A stretch of 64,000 nt of DNA. Source: Chalciporus piperatus (lineage: Eukaryota > Basidiomycota > Agaricomycetes > Boletales > Boletaceae). Shown in pieces: positions 43,628 to 54,458 of the stretch. The notes beneath the pieces are model-generated. The model was given only the letters and a program-made list of their open reading frames with translations, searched no databases and was not told where the DNA came from. Every line of letters begins with the position of its first letter. Position 1 is the first letter of the stretch. The translations under genes and the position numbers were made by a program. The stretch is taken from contig JBBPTG010000047.1 in NCBI GenBank assembly GCA_038093975.1, positions 1-64,000 of the forward strand, given 5' to 3'.

Positions 43628-45130
43628 ATGGCCACTCCGTTTCAGATGCCCCTTAGAGGCACGCAAAACGCCCCCAAGTTTGACGGGAAAACTCCCGCTT
43701 TGCTTCCGCGCTACCTGGAAGATATCGATATTCTTGGAACGGCAGCTAGACTCTCGGAAGCCGGCAAGATTAGGGCAGCCGTTCGGTATGCTGACCTCAA
43801 GGAGGCAGAGCTCTGGGAGACGCTCGCGGAATACACGGAAGTAGATGCGGATTGGGATGATTTCGTTACCGCAGTCAAGGAATTGTACCCTGGATGCGAG
43901 GGTGACAAACGCTATTATCGAGCTGACCTTCAATACTTGATAGAAAGCTACCGGGCGAAACCCATGCGGAGCCAGGAAGACTTGGGCGACTACCGTCGGA
44001 AGTTCGCCAAGATCGCCACCCTGCTAGAGAACCGGAAGACTATCAGAAATGGATCAGTGGTCCTTCTTCCTTGCCGGCTTTCCGCAGGACGTCCAAGACC
44101 GGATTCGGCACCGGTTGTCGATCGTCAAACCTGACTTGCATCCGGATGACCCGTACCCGATGGATGATGTTATCACCGTCGCTAAGTTTTTATTGACAGG
44201 TTCAGCACTTCGGTCCGCCATTCCGGTCTTCGTCCCAACGGCACCAGCTGCAGCACCAGCCGTGACGCACGCTCCGGTTCCGCACGTCCATCATCATCCC
44301 CCTGCCCCTGTGACGTCTCAACCTGGCGTACCTAACATCAAGCAGGAGTTTATGGTTACGTCTCAACAAAACCCGGGCCGGAATCCTGCGTGTGCCTGGT
44401 GTGCCATCATCGGACACTTTACCCGCTCCTGCGCCAATGTCAACGAGTGGATTAGTGCTGGGCGGATTACGCGAGGCGCAGACGGTCGTCTCTATATGCC
44501 AGACGGATCAAGGATTCCTCGAATCCCCGGAACGCGCTGTATCCGTGACTGCGTTGAGCAGCTCGAGGCCGAAAGGGCGGGATCTGCGTCTACCTCTGCG
44601 TCCACCTCTTTTATCCGTGATCCTCCCCCTCATATCACTGCCGGGATCCTCTCCATCGCTTATCCACCCATGGATGCTGTCTTGGATATTGAGCCATCCG
44701 CTTTCTTGACTTCTGTCGACGAAGCATATACGCAAGTTCCTTATTCCCCGAACGTCACTGATCCTGAATTTCAGCCGTACATCACCCAGGCCTGGGCTAG
44801 CTTCCAAGCGGATAGGTCATCTAGGGAAGGACAACGAGGCAAGAAAGTTCGTTTCGATGGGGTTGTTCTCCCGTCGAAGGCCTCCGGAAAGTCGGATGGA
44901 AAGACTGCGTCTGTATCCGAGGAGCTAGAGGTTCTGTCTCCGGAGCTTCAGCAGACCGCTCAGCCAGTGGCCGGCCCGTCTGTCACGGGACCAGCGGCTA
45001 AGCCTCCTTCAGTGCCGCGCCCTCAGGCTTCAGCTATGAGGCAACCGCAATCTGCGTCCTCTGCTCAGAGTAACTCTTCCGCGAAACCATTTAGCGCTAA
45101 CGTGTCTTCTTCCTTTGCCCCTACCAATCA
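43628..45130 (+). pseudogene. Gypsy family E gag
   Basis: Likely ATG at 43628 (MATPFQMPLRGTQNAPKFDG), the typical start of gag in this basidiomycete gypsy lineage, after a long Pro/Ser-rich in-frame leader. It continues with PRYLEDIDIL, AAVRYADLKEAELWETLAEY, DDFVTAVKELYPG and EDLGDYRRKFAKIATLL; a frameshift near 44045 moves to WSFFLAGFPQDVQDRIRHRL. The zinc knuckle CAWCAIIGHFTRSC (44391-44432, C-x2-C-x4-H-x4-C) is intact. A Ser/Pro-rich tail follows. One frameshift makes it inactive. Confidence 0.85.
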
Positions 45131-45404
45131 ATACAGGTACTCCTTCCCGTTGGAGGATGACTCCGCTCCCAAGCGAGTCCTGGATCGAGTTCTCGAGTCC
45201 AGCGTTCCCGTCCCTGTCCGGGACCTCTTTGCCGTTGCTCCAGAGTTCCGGAAGCAATTCCGTGATCTCACGACGACTAAACGAGTAACTTCCTCTAATA
45301 CTGTTACGGTTAACGAATTGACAGGTCGCGATCCTGGGATGGTGGAACGCGAATATGGGGACCGGATTCTCAGAAATGAGGACGGGCTAATAGTCGCACA
45401 CCAC

Positions 45405-45868
45405 TCTCTTCCTCTGCGATGTGTTGATGCCCGAGTCACGGGCACTGACTGCTCTCTTACTTGCGTTCTAGATTCCGGATCCGAGATTGTCGCCATGCCC
45501 AAACGGGTGTGGGAGAAGCTTGGACTGCCGATTCGTTCCAACCATATTATGACTATGTCGTCAGCAAACACCCTACAATGGGGGTGCTTGAGAACCTTCC
45601 GCTCAACTTCGGGGCGGGAGACATCATGGTTCAGGTTCAAGTCGTGGCTAGGGCTAACTTCGACGTTCTTCTCGGACGGCCGTTCACCTGCCTCATGACC
45701 GGGACTACGGATGACTTTCCTGACGGTTCTCAGAACCTCACTCTCCGTGATCCCAACAACGGAAAGGAATACAAGATGCCTACCCGAGCTTGGTTGGAAG
45801 GCTGCCCCCGTTGCCGTCGCGGAATCAAGTGCTCCAATCATATGAGTATTGTCGAGCTGGGTTTTTAG
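45405..45868 (+). pseudogene. Gypsy family E protease
   Basis: LPLRCVDARVTGTDCSLTCV then LDSGSEIVAMPKRVW, with the Asp-Ser-Gly at 45471-45479. A frameshift near 45560 leads to GVLENLPLNFGAGDIMVQVQ and ANFDVLLGRPFTCL (the second conserved flap-distal region). A short Cys-rich tail (CPRCRRGIKCSNHM) ends at the slippery site and TAG 45866-45868. Gag and protease form one reading unit here, with RT in the -1 frame. Confidence 0.85.
45859..45868 (+). promoter_or_regulatory. -1 frameshift heptamer GGGTTTT plus TAG (gypsy E)
   Basis: Codons CTG GGT TTT TAG; G GGT TTT is canonical and the RT frame (GGG TTT TTA GAT ATC) is open in -1. Same ten bases GGGTTTTTAG as in family C, but placed between protease and RT instead of gag and protease. 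Confidence 0.7.
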
Positions 45869-47344
45869 ATATCGATGATCCACCCAACGGTCGGGGAGAG
45901 TACACTACCCAGTCGGGTACTTCCGTTTTCGAATCATGCTTCCCTTTCCTCCGCCCGTCTATCGCTTCCTTTATGTTCCGTTCCTTCTCCAATCCGTCCG
46001 TGGCTGAGCTAGCCGATTCCGTTCCTTCTACCGATTCCGTTTTACCTACCGCTTCCGTTCCTCCCGTGGAAACCATCCATGACACCGAGTCAGCTTTACC
46101 TTCTTACGAATATCTTTCCTCCTCACGCTCCCTTTTGAACCCGTCTGCCGTTTCCGCGCTTCGATCCGTTTATTCTTTTGACCCCATCCATCACACGTTG
46201 GCCTATAAGCCAGTGGCGAAGAAAGTTCGTGCCATATCCGCTCCACTTAAGGAGGAGTTCAGGATTGTTCGACAATTACCAGCCGATCCTCTTGCTGGAC
46301 TCATTCCGTTGCCCACTCATCCCCCCAATTTCTCTCCAGGGATCCGATTTACTCAGGAACGAGCAGACGCTCTTGACCTCGATCCAGCCAAATGGCTCTG
46401 GCCAGAGGAGCTCAAACTAGTCCGGTGGCTTGTCCGTGTCCATGAGATGGCCTTCGCCTGGATTCCAACGGAACGAGGTCGTCTTGATGAGCGGTACTTT
46501 CCGCCGGTGAAGATCCCTACCATTCCGCATACGCCATGGGTGTTACCAAACATTCCGATTCCGCCCGGCATCCGCAAGGAAGCCATCCAGATTATCAAGG
46601 ACCGCATCGCCTCTGGGGTCTACGAGCCTTCCGCCTCGTCTTACAGATCTCGTTGGTTCTGCGTTCTGAAGCAGGACGGAAAGACTCTTCGTCTCGTCCA
46701 CGACCTCCAGCCTCTCAATGCGGTTACCATCCGTGACGCTTCCGTCCCTCCCTTCGTGGAGCACCTGGCCGAGTCCTTCGCCGGGTATGCTGTCTATGGC
46801 ATGCTGGATTTGTTTGCGAGTTATGACCAGCGTCCTTTGCATATTGAATCACGGGATATGACTACCTTTAGCACCCCTCTAGGACCTCATCGCTTGACAG
46901 CCTTACCCATGGGGCATACCAACGCGGTACAAGTATATCAGGCTGACATGGCTTTTATCTTACAGGACGAGATTCCGGATCATATGATGCCCTTCATCGA
47001 CGATCTTCCGGTCAAGTCTGGGACTACCCGTTACCAGAACGAGGACGGATCCTACGAGACGATTCCGGAAAATTCCGGAATCCGTCGTTTCATTTTCAAA
47101 CACCTTGTTGTCGTTAACCGCATTTTGCAACGTTTACAGAATGTTGGGGCTACCGTCTCTGCCAAGAAGTTTGTACTTGCTGCTCTGGACACTATCATCG
47201 TCGGGCACAAGTGTACCTTTGATGGTCGGATTCCGAATGAGTCAAAGGTCCAAAAGATCCGCGACTGGCCGGAATGTCAGAACCTCACTCATGTTTGGGG
47301 GTTCCTTGGTACGTGTGGCGTCCTTCGCATCTTTATCAAAGATT

Positions 47345-47937
47345 TGAAACGACTCAACTCAATCAAGAGCTAGCGCTATCATCAGACAACATGCCCTAGC
47401 GAAACCACATCAACTCAGTAACTAGAGCTGAGGATCAGACTAGGCAAGCAGGAGCGCTTGGCCCATGAAGTTCAAGAAGAGGAAACTCCAGGAGAACAAG
47501 ACTGGGGAGCCAGTGCTTGTCAACCCGGGTTTATATACTATTGACAGTGTTTGTACATGTTGTGGCTAAACCTTAACTATATGACTAGGTATGACTAGAT
47601 ATGAGTCATGGCGAGTAACAGCCAATAGCGTATATGACTAGGAAGCGAGATGAGTCAGCGTGAGTCAGTATGAGTCACGGTGAGTCATAATGAGTCATTA
47701 AGAGTCTGAGTCATGGTGACTCGGTATGAGTCATGGACAGTGGGGAAGATGCACAGCCACGCACAGCCACGTTACGTAAGCGAAAGGCTAGACCTAGCTG
47801 ATGTCAGCAGGTCACGTGATGTGATCTTGATAAGATAAGATAACAGAAAAGGGAGAGAAAGCGACTAAGTCCAAAAATGAAAGAGAAACGTAGTAAGTGT
47901 AGGAAAGACTAGGATAAGGAACTGAGCATTCGTAACA
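47345..47937 (-). mobile_element. Solo LTR, gypsy family A (copy A2)
   Basis: 593 bp with target duplication AGATT (47340-47344 and 47938-47942), inside gypsy E RT/RNase H. Nearly identical to A1 and A3, including the eight-fold TGAGTCA cluster. Confidence 0.95.
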
Positions 47938-49005
47938 AGATTATGCAACCATTTCCCGTCCGTTGGTCAATCTGACCCGGAAAGGGGTTCCTTTCGAATG
48001 GGGTGACTCCCAGAAGGAAGCGATGCAGCGTCTGAAGGACGAAATTCTCCAGTCCCCTGCGCTCCGTCGCTTGGACTATGAGAATGGACGTGAAGTCATC
48101 CTGGCTGTGGACACTTCGGTGATCGCAGTCGGATACATTCTGTCCCAGGAAGGGGAGGACGGCAAACGCTATCCGAACCGTTTCGGATCTATCAGCCTCA
48201 CTGAGGTCGAGAGCCGTTATTCACAGGCGAAGCTTGAGCTATACGGGTGATTCCGTGCCTTGCGAGCCGTCCGCATATTCATCTTTGGTGTCGCTAACTT
48301 TACAGTTGAAATGGATGCCAAATATGTCAAAGGCATGATCAACAATCCGGACCTTCAGCCGAACGCTACTATCAATCGCTGGATAGCTGGGATTCTTTTG
48401 TTCCACTTCAACCTTGTTCACGTGCCGGCGGATCGTCATACCGGCGCGGATGGTCTGTCTAGACGGCCTCCGTCTGACGCGGATCCTCCGGAAACGGATC
48501 GGATTGACGACTGGCTGGACAATTCCTATTCATTTTCCATTGAATTACTGAACACACGTTCTTTCCCTAAAATCCAGAATTCCCTCCCTTATCGTCAGGG
48601 AGCGGGACGCCAGCCCTCACCCTTGGTCCATAACCAAGTGTATTTCACCCTCCTTCAGACTGCTGACTCCGTTTCAGACGATGTGGACCCAGAGATCCCG
48701 CGGTCCGCGAAGGCCAAAGCTCGGGAGGTCCGGATAGATCAGATTCGACGTTTCCTGGATACCCAGGAACGGCCGGACGGGGCGTCGGATTCCGACTACA
48801 AATCTTTCGTCAACTCAGCTACCCGTTTCTTCTTACTCAACGGATCGCTTTGGCGTCGCGAGCCTCATGGTCGTCATCAGCTTGTCATTCCGGAGTCTAG
48901 ACGGTTCGGATTGATTAAGGAGGCCCACGATGACCTCGGGCACAAGGGTGTCTTCACAGTCCGGACTCGTTTACTCCTGCGCTTCTGGTGGCCCATGCTG
49001 GTGGA

Positions 49006-49694
49006 TAGTGTTTAAAAGTCCAGTTAAGTTAAGTTTTTATACCTCTTTTGACAAAACTGTAACTGTAACTGGTTATCAATTTCGGCAAAATCAGTTTAAC
49101 TGAATTGAAACTCTACATAACTATCATATCAGTTATGGTCCAGTTTGTGACCGGTTTGTGACCGGTTTTTTGTAATAACTGGACAAACATTAGAAAGCCC
49201 TGATTCGTAGCTTTAAAATGACCCCTGGATCATGTGATTTGGTTCAGTCCTTGTGAAGATATGCTCATTTTATTATATTACCATGATTATCATATGTTTT
49301 GGTGGATATAGCCTTGGAAGGGAGGTCAAGTTAAGTAAAATACAAGCAAATATGTAATCTCAGCAGTGCAAATTAACATGTGTATTTGAGTTGAGTGTGT
49401 CTCAATCAGTCATTTCATCAATTTACTTCAATATTCAGAAAGAAAGTCAAATAAGGTCGGAAAAATTTGTAAAAAATCAGGAAAAATAGTGGTAGATGAC
49501 CATATATAGGTTATTATTTATAACCAGTTATAACCAGTTTGTGTACAGTTTTGTAAAATTTTGGAAGTGACAAAACTGTAACTGAAACTGGACGTAACCA
49601 GTTACAATTTTTCACCCGGTTTCAGTTATATTTCGCTCCAGTTAAGTTAAGTTTCGGTTTTTTTCCAGTTATGTAACTGGACTTTTAAACACTA
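49006..49694. mobile_element. hAT-like MITE (copy M3)
   Basis: 689 bp, TIR TAGTGTTTAAAAGTCCAGTT, perfect 8-bp duplication CTGGTGGA (48998-49005 and 49695-49702). Same length as M2 but reversed orientation. Removing it restores integrase WWPMLVDDVKWF. Confidence 0.95.
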
Positions 49695-50535
49695 CTGGTG
49701 GACGATGTCAAGTGGTTCGTCAAGACTTGTCACCAATGCCAAGTACGGCTGACCCGGAAGGTCAACATACCACCAACGGTTCCGGTAGTCGGTGGACTCT
49801 TCATGAAGGTCCACATCGATACCATGCTGATGCCGAAGGCGAGCAGATACCGCTATATCGTCCAAGCTCGCTGCGCCCTGTCTTCCTGGCCGGAATGGCG
49901 CATGCTTCGTTCCGAGAATACTGCCGCGTTGGCTTCTTTTATCTTCGAAGATATCTTGTGTCGGTGGGGTCCCGTCGCGGAGATTGTTACTGACAATGAT
50001 CCACCTTTCGTTCAAGCTCTAGAATTGCTCCGGAAGCGTTACTTGATCACGCATATCCGGATATCTCCTTACAACTCCCGTGCAAACGGGATTGTAGAAC
50101 GGCGTCATTACGATGTCCGGGAGGCCATCATTAAAAGTACCCTGGGGGACGAGTCTCACTGGCACTCTGTCTTTTGGGCGGAACGCGTTACCATCATTAA
50201 GTCCACTGGTCTCTCTCCTTATTTCATGGTTCATGGCGTGGAGCCACTCTTCCCTTTCGATCTTTCTGAAGCCACATTCCTTGTTCCGCTTCCGAGTGCT
50301 GACCCTTTACCAACTACAGAGTTGATTGCCTGGTGTGCTAGGCAATTTCAAAAGCGGCAGGAGGACCTGGATAATATCCGGGAACGAGTCCTGAAGGCCC
50401 GCTTCGAATCCATCAAGCAGTTCGAAGCTTCATTCAAGAACCGTATCAAGGACTACGATTTCCGTCCTGGAAGTCTAGTTTTAGTGCGTAATTCGAGGGT
50501 GGAGCAGGAGTTGAACCGGAAGACAAAACCGAGGT

Positions 50536-51011
50536 TGAAACGACTCAACTCAACTAAGAGCTAAGACTCACACTAGACAATAGCGAGCCGATGTACTTGG
50601 CTGAGGTTCGATGAGGAAACTCCAGGAGAACAAGACTGGGGAGTCCAGTGCTTGTCGATCCGGGTTTATATACTATTGTCAATGTTTGTACATGTTGTGG
50701 ATAAACCTTATCGTAGGTGACTGGGTATGACTCATACTGACTACTAACCAATGGCGTAACTAGCTCTACTGCGGAATGAGTAAGCGTGAGTCATATGATG
50801 AGTAATGCTGACTGACGCTGACGAGTGATCGGTGAGTCATCAGTTAGTAAGCGAAGGTCTAGACCTAGCTTATGTAAGTAAATCACGTGATGCGATAAGA
50901 TAAGATAACAAAAGAGAAAGTGAAATGACTAAGTCCAAGAAACGAAGAGAAACCTAGTAAGCGTAATGGAATGTAGGGATGATTAGGATAAGGAATGGAG
51001 TGTTCGTAACA
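50536..51011 (-). mobile_element. Gypsy B 3' LTR
   Basis: 476 bp. On minus it starts TGTTACG and ends CGTTTCA, with GATAAGATAAGATAAC-type motifs, CACGTG, TGAGTCA and TGACTCA sites and TATA (AGTATATAAACCCGG). Confidence 0.95.
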
Positions 51012-51028
51012 CTACCCCCTCTCTATGG
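51012..51028 (-). promoter_or_regulatory. Gypsy B polypurine tract
   Basis: On minus, CATAGAGAGGGGGTAG abuts TGTTACG of the 3' LTR: a purine run suited to priming plus-strand synthesis. Confidence 0.7.
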
Positions 51029-51045
51029 ATCGTATTCCTAGACGA

Positions 51046-51657
51046 TCAGACTTCGATGAGTGGACCTTGATTCATCCACGGTACTCCATTTGCTGGTGGT
51101 GCAGCAGCGACCTGAAGGTTGTTGTTCGTCCAGGTTACTGGTGGTTCGAATGGGTTACCATCGTTTTCATCGACAGGAATAGGGTGGGGAGCACCTACTA
51201 GTGCAGGGTCGGGAATAGGAGGCTCAGCGAGATCAGGCCAATTTGTGGGCCATTCATGCTGATCAGGATTCTCTGGCTGTTCTTCTATCACGTTGTCCCA
51301 CTTGCTCAGATCCGGGTGCCATACGACGAGCTTCATCCACCTTGTCGTCCAGTCCCAGTTGATCTCGATAGAGGTGGACCGTCTGGTCACGATCATTTGA
51401 GCGAACATGAGATACTGAATGGCGATGGTGATGACGACGAGGGCGATGAAGGCGAGGAGGGAGGGGATGAGCATGCGGAGAATCCAACCGTTGCAGATGA
51501 TGAAAATTACAAAGAGGAGGGAGAGGACGAAGTTGCCTCGATCCCTAGTGAAGTTTCGAATGAAGATGTCGCGGAGGACACTCTCCCAAGCGTAGACGTC
51601 GTTGAGATGATGGTGTTTTGTGGAAGAGAAACCGTGAGAATGAAGACCGTCTAACAT
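51046..51657 (-). CDS. Gypsy B 3' accessory ORF: predicted membrane protein
   Basis: 203 codons, in the place env occupies in vertebrate retroviruses and errantiviruses, after pol and before the polypurine tract. The ATG (51657) lies only five bases after the pol TAA, which suggests reinitiation. N-terminus about 42 residues, then two hydrophobic segments: NFVLSLLFVIFIICNGW (about 42-58) and LLAFIALVVITIAIQYLMFA (about 67-86), then a Trp-rich soluble part (WDWTTRWMKLVVWHPD) and a Pro/Asn/Glu-rich tail. No signal peptide, N-glycan cluster or furin-like site is evident, so I do not call it an envelope protein. Intact frame. Function unknown. Confidence 0.6.
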   Translation of the reverse strand: MLDGLHSHGFSSTKHHHLNDVYAWESVLRDIFIRNFTRDRGNFVLSLLFVIFIICNGWILRMLIPSLLAFIALVVITIAIQYLMFAQMIVTRRSTSIEINWDWTTRWMKLVVWHPDLSKWDNVIEEQPENPDQHEWPTNWPDLAEPPIPDPALVGAPHPIPVDENDGNPFEPPVTWTNNNLQVAAAPPANGVPWMNQGPLIEV

Positions 51658-51664
51658 CAGTCTC

Positions 51665-54458
51665 TTATACCTTCTCGGTATCCGGCACGGTATTCAACCA
51701 ATTGATTTGTCCATCATCCACCTGACTCGTTAGGTTGTCATATGACTGGAACAGTGACTCGAATAGACTCCGTGACATGCGAAGAAATCGTGGAGCGGAC
51801 GGATGTATCTTGTTGAATTCCCTTATTGCATCCTGTGCATTCTTGAGATTCGACCTTGGTTCCCATGTCCGATCAGATTCCGCATAACCTTTCCAGTGCA
51901 CGAGGTATTTCAGGGTTTTTCCCTGTAAACGAGAATCAACGATGTAGTTCACCTCATATTCATCATCTCTGTCTTCTGTCACAATCACAGGCCCAGGCTT
52001 ATCAACAGTTTGCTTCCGTAACCTGTCCTTATATGGTTTGACACGTGAAACATTAACGACGGGGTGAATTCTCATGGTACGCGGAAGCTTCAAGCGTAGT
52101 GCGTTCCGTCCAATCAGGGTTGTGATTTCGTAAGGGCCCAACCATCGTGGGGAAAGTTTCTTAGATCTCTGCGCCAGGCGGAGATTAGCTGTAGACAACC
52201 AGACTTTCTGACCAATCTCGTAAGATGGTGATTCAGAGCGGTGTTTGTCGGCTTGCGCTTTCATACGCTTCTGAGCTTCTATTATGTTATCCTTGGTTTC
52301 TTTCAACGTATTGGCAAGCGTGTCAACAAAATCCGTAGCAGCGGGTGCTTTAGACGTGTAATTCTCTATTCCCATTCTTGGAGAATATGTGTGTGTGACG
52401 TTGAAAGGCGCCTTGGATGTAGAAGCTTGCTTCTTCGAGTTGTATGAGAATTGCGCAATTGGCAACCAATCTGAAACGACTCAACTCAATCAAGAGCTAG
52501 TGCTATCATCAGACAACATGCCCTAGCGAAACCACATCAACTCAGTAACTAGAGCTGAGGATCAGACTAGGCAAGCAGGAGCGCTTGGCCCATGAAGTTC
52601 AAGAAGAGGAAACTCCAGGAGAACAAGACTGGAGAGCCAGTGCTTGTCAACCCGGGTTTATATACTATTGACAGTGTTTGTACATGTTGTGGCTAAACCT
52701 TAACTATATGACTAGGTATGACTAGATATGAGTCATGGCGAGTAACAGCCAATAGCGTATATGACTAGGAAGCGAGATGAGTCAGCGTGAGTCAGTATGA
52801 GTCACGGTGAGTCATAATGAGTCACTAAGAGTCTGAGTCATGGTGACTCGGTATGAGTCATGGACAGTGGGGAAGATGCACAGCCACGCACAGCCACGTT
52901 ACGTAAGCGAAAGGCTAGACCTAGCTGATGTCAGCAGGTCACGTGATGTGATCTTGATAAGATAAGATAACAGAAAAGGGAGAGAAAGCGACTAAGTCCA
53001 AAAGTGAAAGAGCAACGTAGTAAGTGTAGGAAAGACTAGGATAAGGAACTGAGCGTTCATAACACAATCAGTCCATTCTTCTTGTTTTTCTGACGTGAAT
53101 AGACGGAGGTACTGTTGTAGATCTCGATTCATACGTTCAGTTTGTCCATCAGTTTGGGGATGAAAGGCGGTGGAGAGCTTGGGCGTAATGCCAAGACGTT
53201 TGCATATGTCTTTCATCACTTGAGATGCGAATTGCGGACCTCGGTCCGATATGATGGTTTTAGGAAGTCCATGATGTTTCCATACATGGGTTAGGTAAAG
53301 ACGAGCAGTGTCGAGAGCAGTGACTGTCTTGTTGCAGGGAATGAATTCGACTTCTTTGGAGAATCTGTCTACGACGACAAGAATAGAATCGAATCCATTC
53401 GAGAGTGGCAGATCGGTAGTGAAGTCTGTGGAGATATGTTCCCAGGGAAGGTCCGGAATTTCAAGAGGGCGGAGCTTTCCAGAAGGAGCATAGTTTATCC
53501 CTTTGAAACGTGCACATCTGTCACAGCGTGAGACGTAGTCTTTTACGAGCGTAGCCATTCCTGGCCAGGCGTAGCTGCGCTGGAGCAGCTCAATTGTCTT
53601 TTCATATCCGGGATGTCCAGCAACGGGTGTGTCATGATGAAGCCGAATAATCTCCATGCGGAGATCTTCTTCTTCAGGAACGTATAATCTTCCTTTCTTG
53701 TCAATCAGAATCCCATCAGACTCTTCACAAATGCCGTGTTCCTTACAGAGTTTCATGACTTCTGTTTCACGTATTTTGAAGGTTGCTTTTCTGATTTTAT
53801 CCTTGATCAGTTCAGAATCGGTTGAGAGTTGAACAGTTGACGTGGCAGCTATTCTGTCCGGAGGTATTACAAGGACAGCTTTGTTATCTGTTTCAATACT
53901 GATTGCGTGATCTTCTCTTCTTGATAAGGCATCGGCTTTTCCCATTTGGGAACCTGCTTTGTGTAACCATTTGAAATTGAATCGGCTAAGATATTGAGAC
54001 CAACGTGCTTGGCGTCGATTTAGATCTTGCCGAGTCATGAAGAACTGAAGATTTGCGTGATCGTTCCAGATTTCGAACTCGTGCTTGGAACCTTCCAGAT
54101 AATGTCTCCATTGTTCTAGACTTCTGATAACGCTTAGCATCTCTTTATCCGCGATAGGATAGTTGCGTTCTTCTGGTGACATGGAGTGGGAAGAGAACGC
54201 GACGGGATGCCATTTGTCTCCTTGTTCTATAGATAGAACAGCACCCGTGGCGTAATTAGATGCATCCGATTCTAGACGGAAGTGTTTGTCATTGTCTGGA
54301 AAAGCGAGTATGGGAGCGGTTATGAACTTCTGTTTCAATGTGTTGAAGGCGTTCCTCTGCGCATCTTCCCATGCGAATTTCACATCCTTCTTGGTAAGGT
54401 CATTCAAGGGTCTAGCCACTTGAGCGTAGTCTTGAATGAAGCGGCGATAGAAGTTTGC
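51665..54458 (-). pseudogene. Gypsy B RNase H, integrase and chromodomain (split by LTR A3)
   Basis: From ANFYRRFIQ and ARPLNDLTKKDVKFAW: RNase H FRLESDASNYATGAVLSIEQ, REERNYPIADKEML-like and HANLQFFMT; integrase HHCC (LHHDTPVAGHPGYEKT, CDRCARFKG), Asp in STDFTTDLP, Asp in IISDRGPQFA, Glu in TDGQTERMNRDLQQ. A3 interrupts after EEWTDC (53064), resuming LPIAQFSYNSKK (52471). The C-terminal chromodomain EYEVNYIVDSRLQGKTLKYL-VHWKGY-DRTWEP is complete, the mark of chromoviruses that target histone-modified chromatin. All catalytic residues are present; only the insertion and the upstream TGA disable it. Stop TAA at 51665. Confidence 0.93.
52472..53064 (-). mobile_element. Solo LTR, gypsy family A (copy A3)
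   Basis: 593 bp, target duplication CAATC (52467-52471 and 53065-53069), inside gypsy B integrase. The youngest layer of a three-level nest (E, B, A3). Confidence 0.95.

Larger units (their letters stand above)
45862..50535 (+). pseudogene. Gypsy family E pol (RT, RNase H, integrase), split by insertions
   Basis: RT: GVYEPSASSYRSRWFCVLK, LVHDLQPLNAVTI, MLDLFASYDQR, LPMGHTNAVQ, and MMPFIDDLPV, so the catalytic box is FIDD (about 46992). Solo LTR A2 splits FIKD/YATISRPLVNLTRK. RNase H: ILAVDTSVIAVGYILSQ, SRYSQAKLELYG then in-frame TGA (48248-48250), and VEMDAKYVKGM. Integrase: AHDDLGHKG and CHQCQV (HHCC, split by MITE M3), Asp in VHIDTMLM, Asp in VTDNDPPF, Glu in RANGIVERRHYD. Element B interrupts at TKPR (50535); the rest is at 59055-59319. 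Known FIDD lineage in mushrooms. Besides the nested insertions, the TGA is the only defect I see in this segment. Confidence 0.93.

Noticed and set aside
51046..51657. Calling the gypsy B 3' ORF an envelope gene
   Set aside because: Position fits, but no signal peptide, cleavage site or fusion-type features are visible; two adjacent hydrophobic segments fit a small multi-pass membrane protein better.
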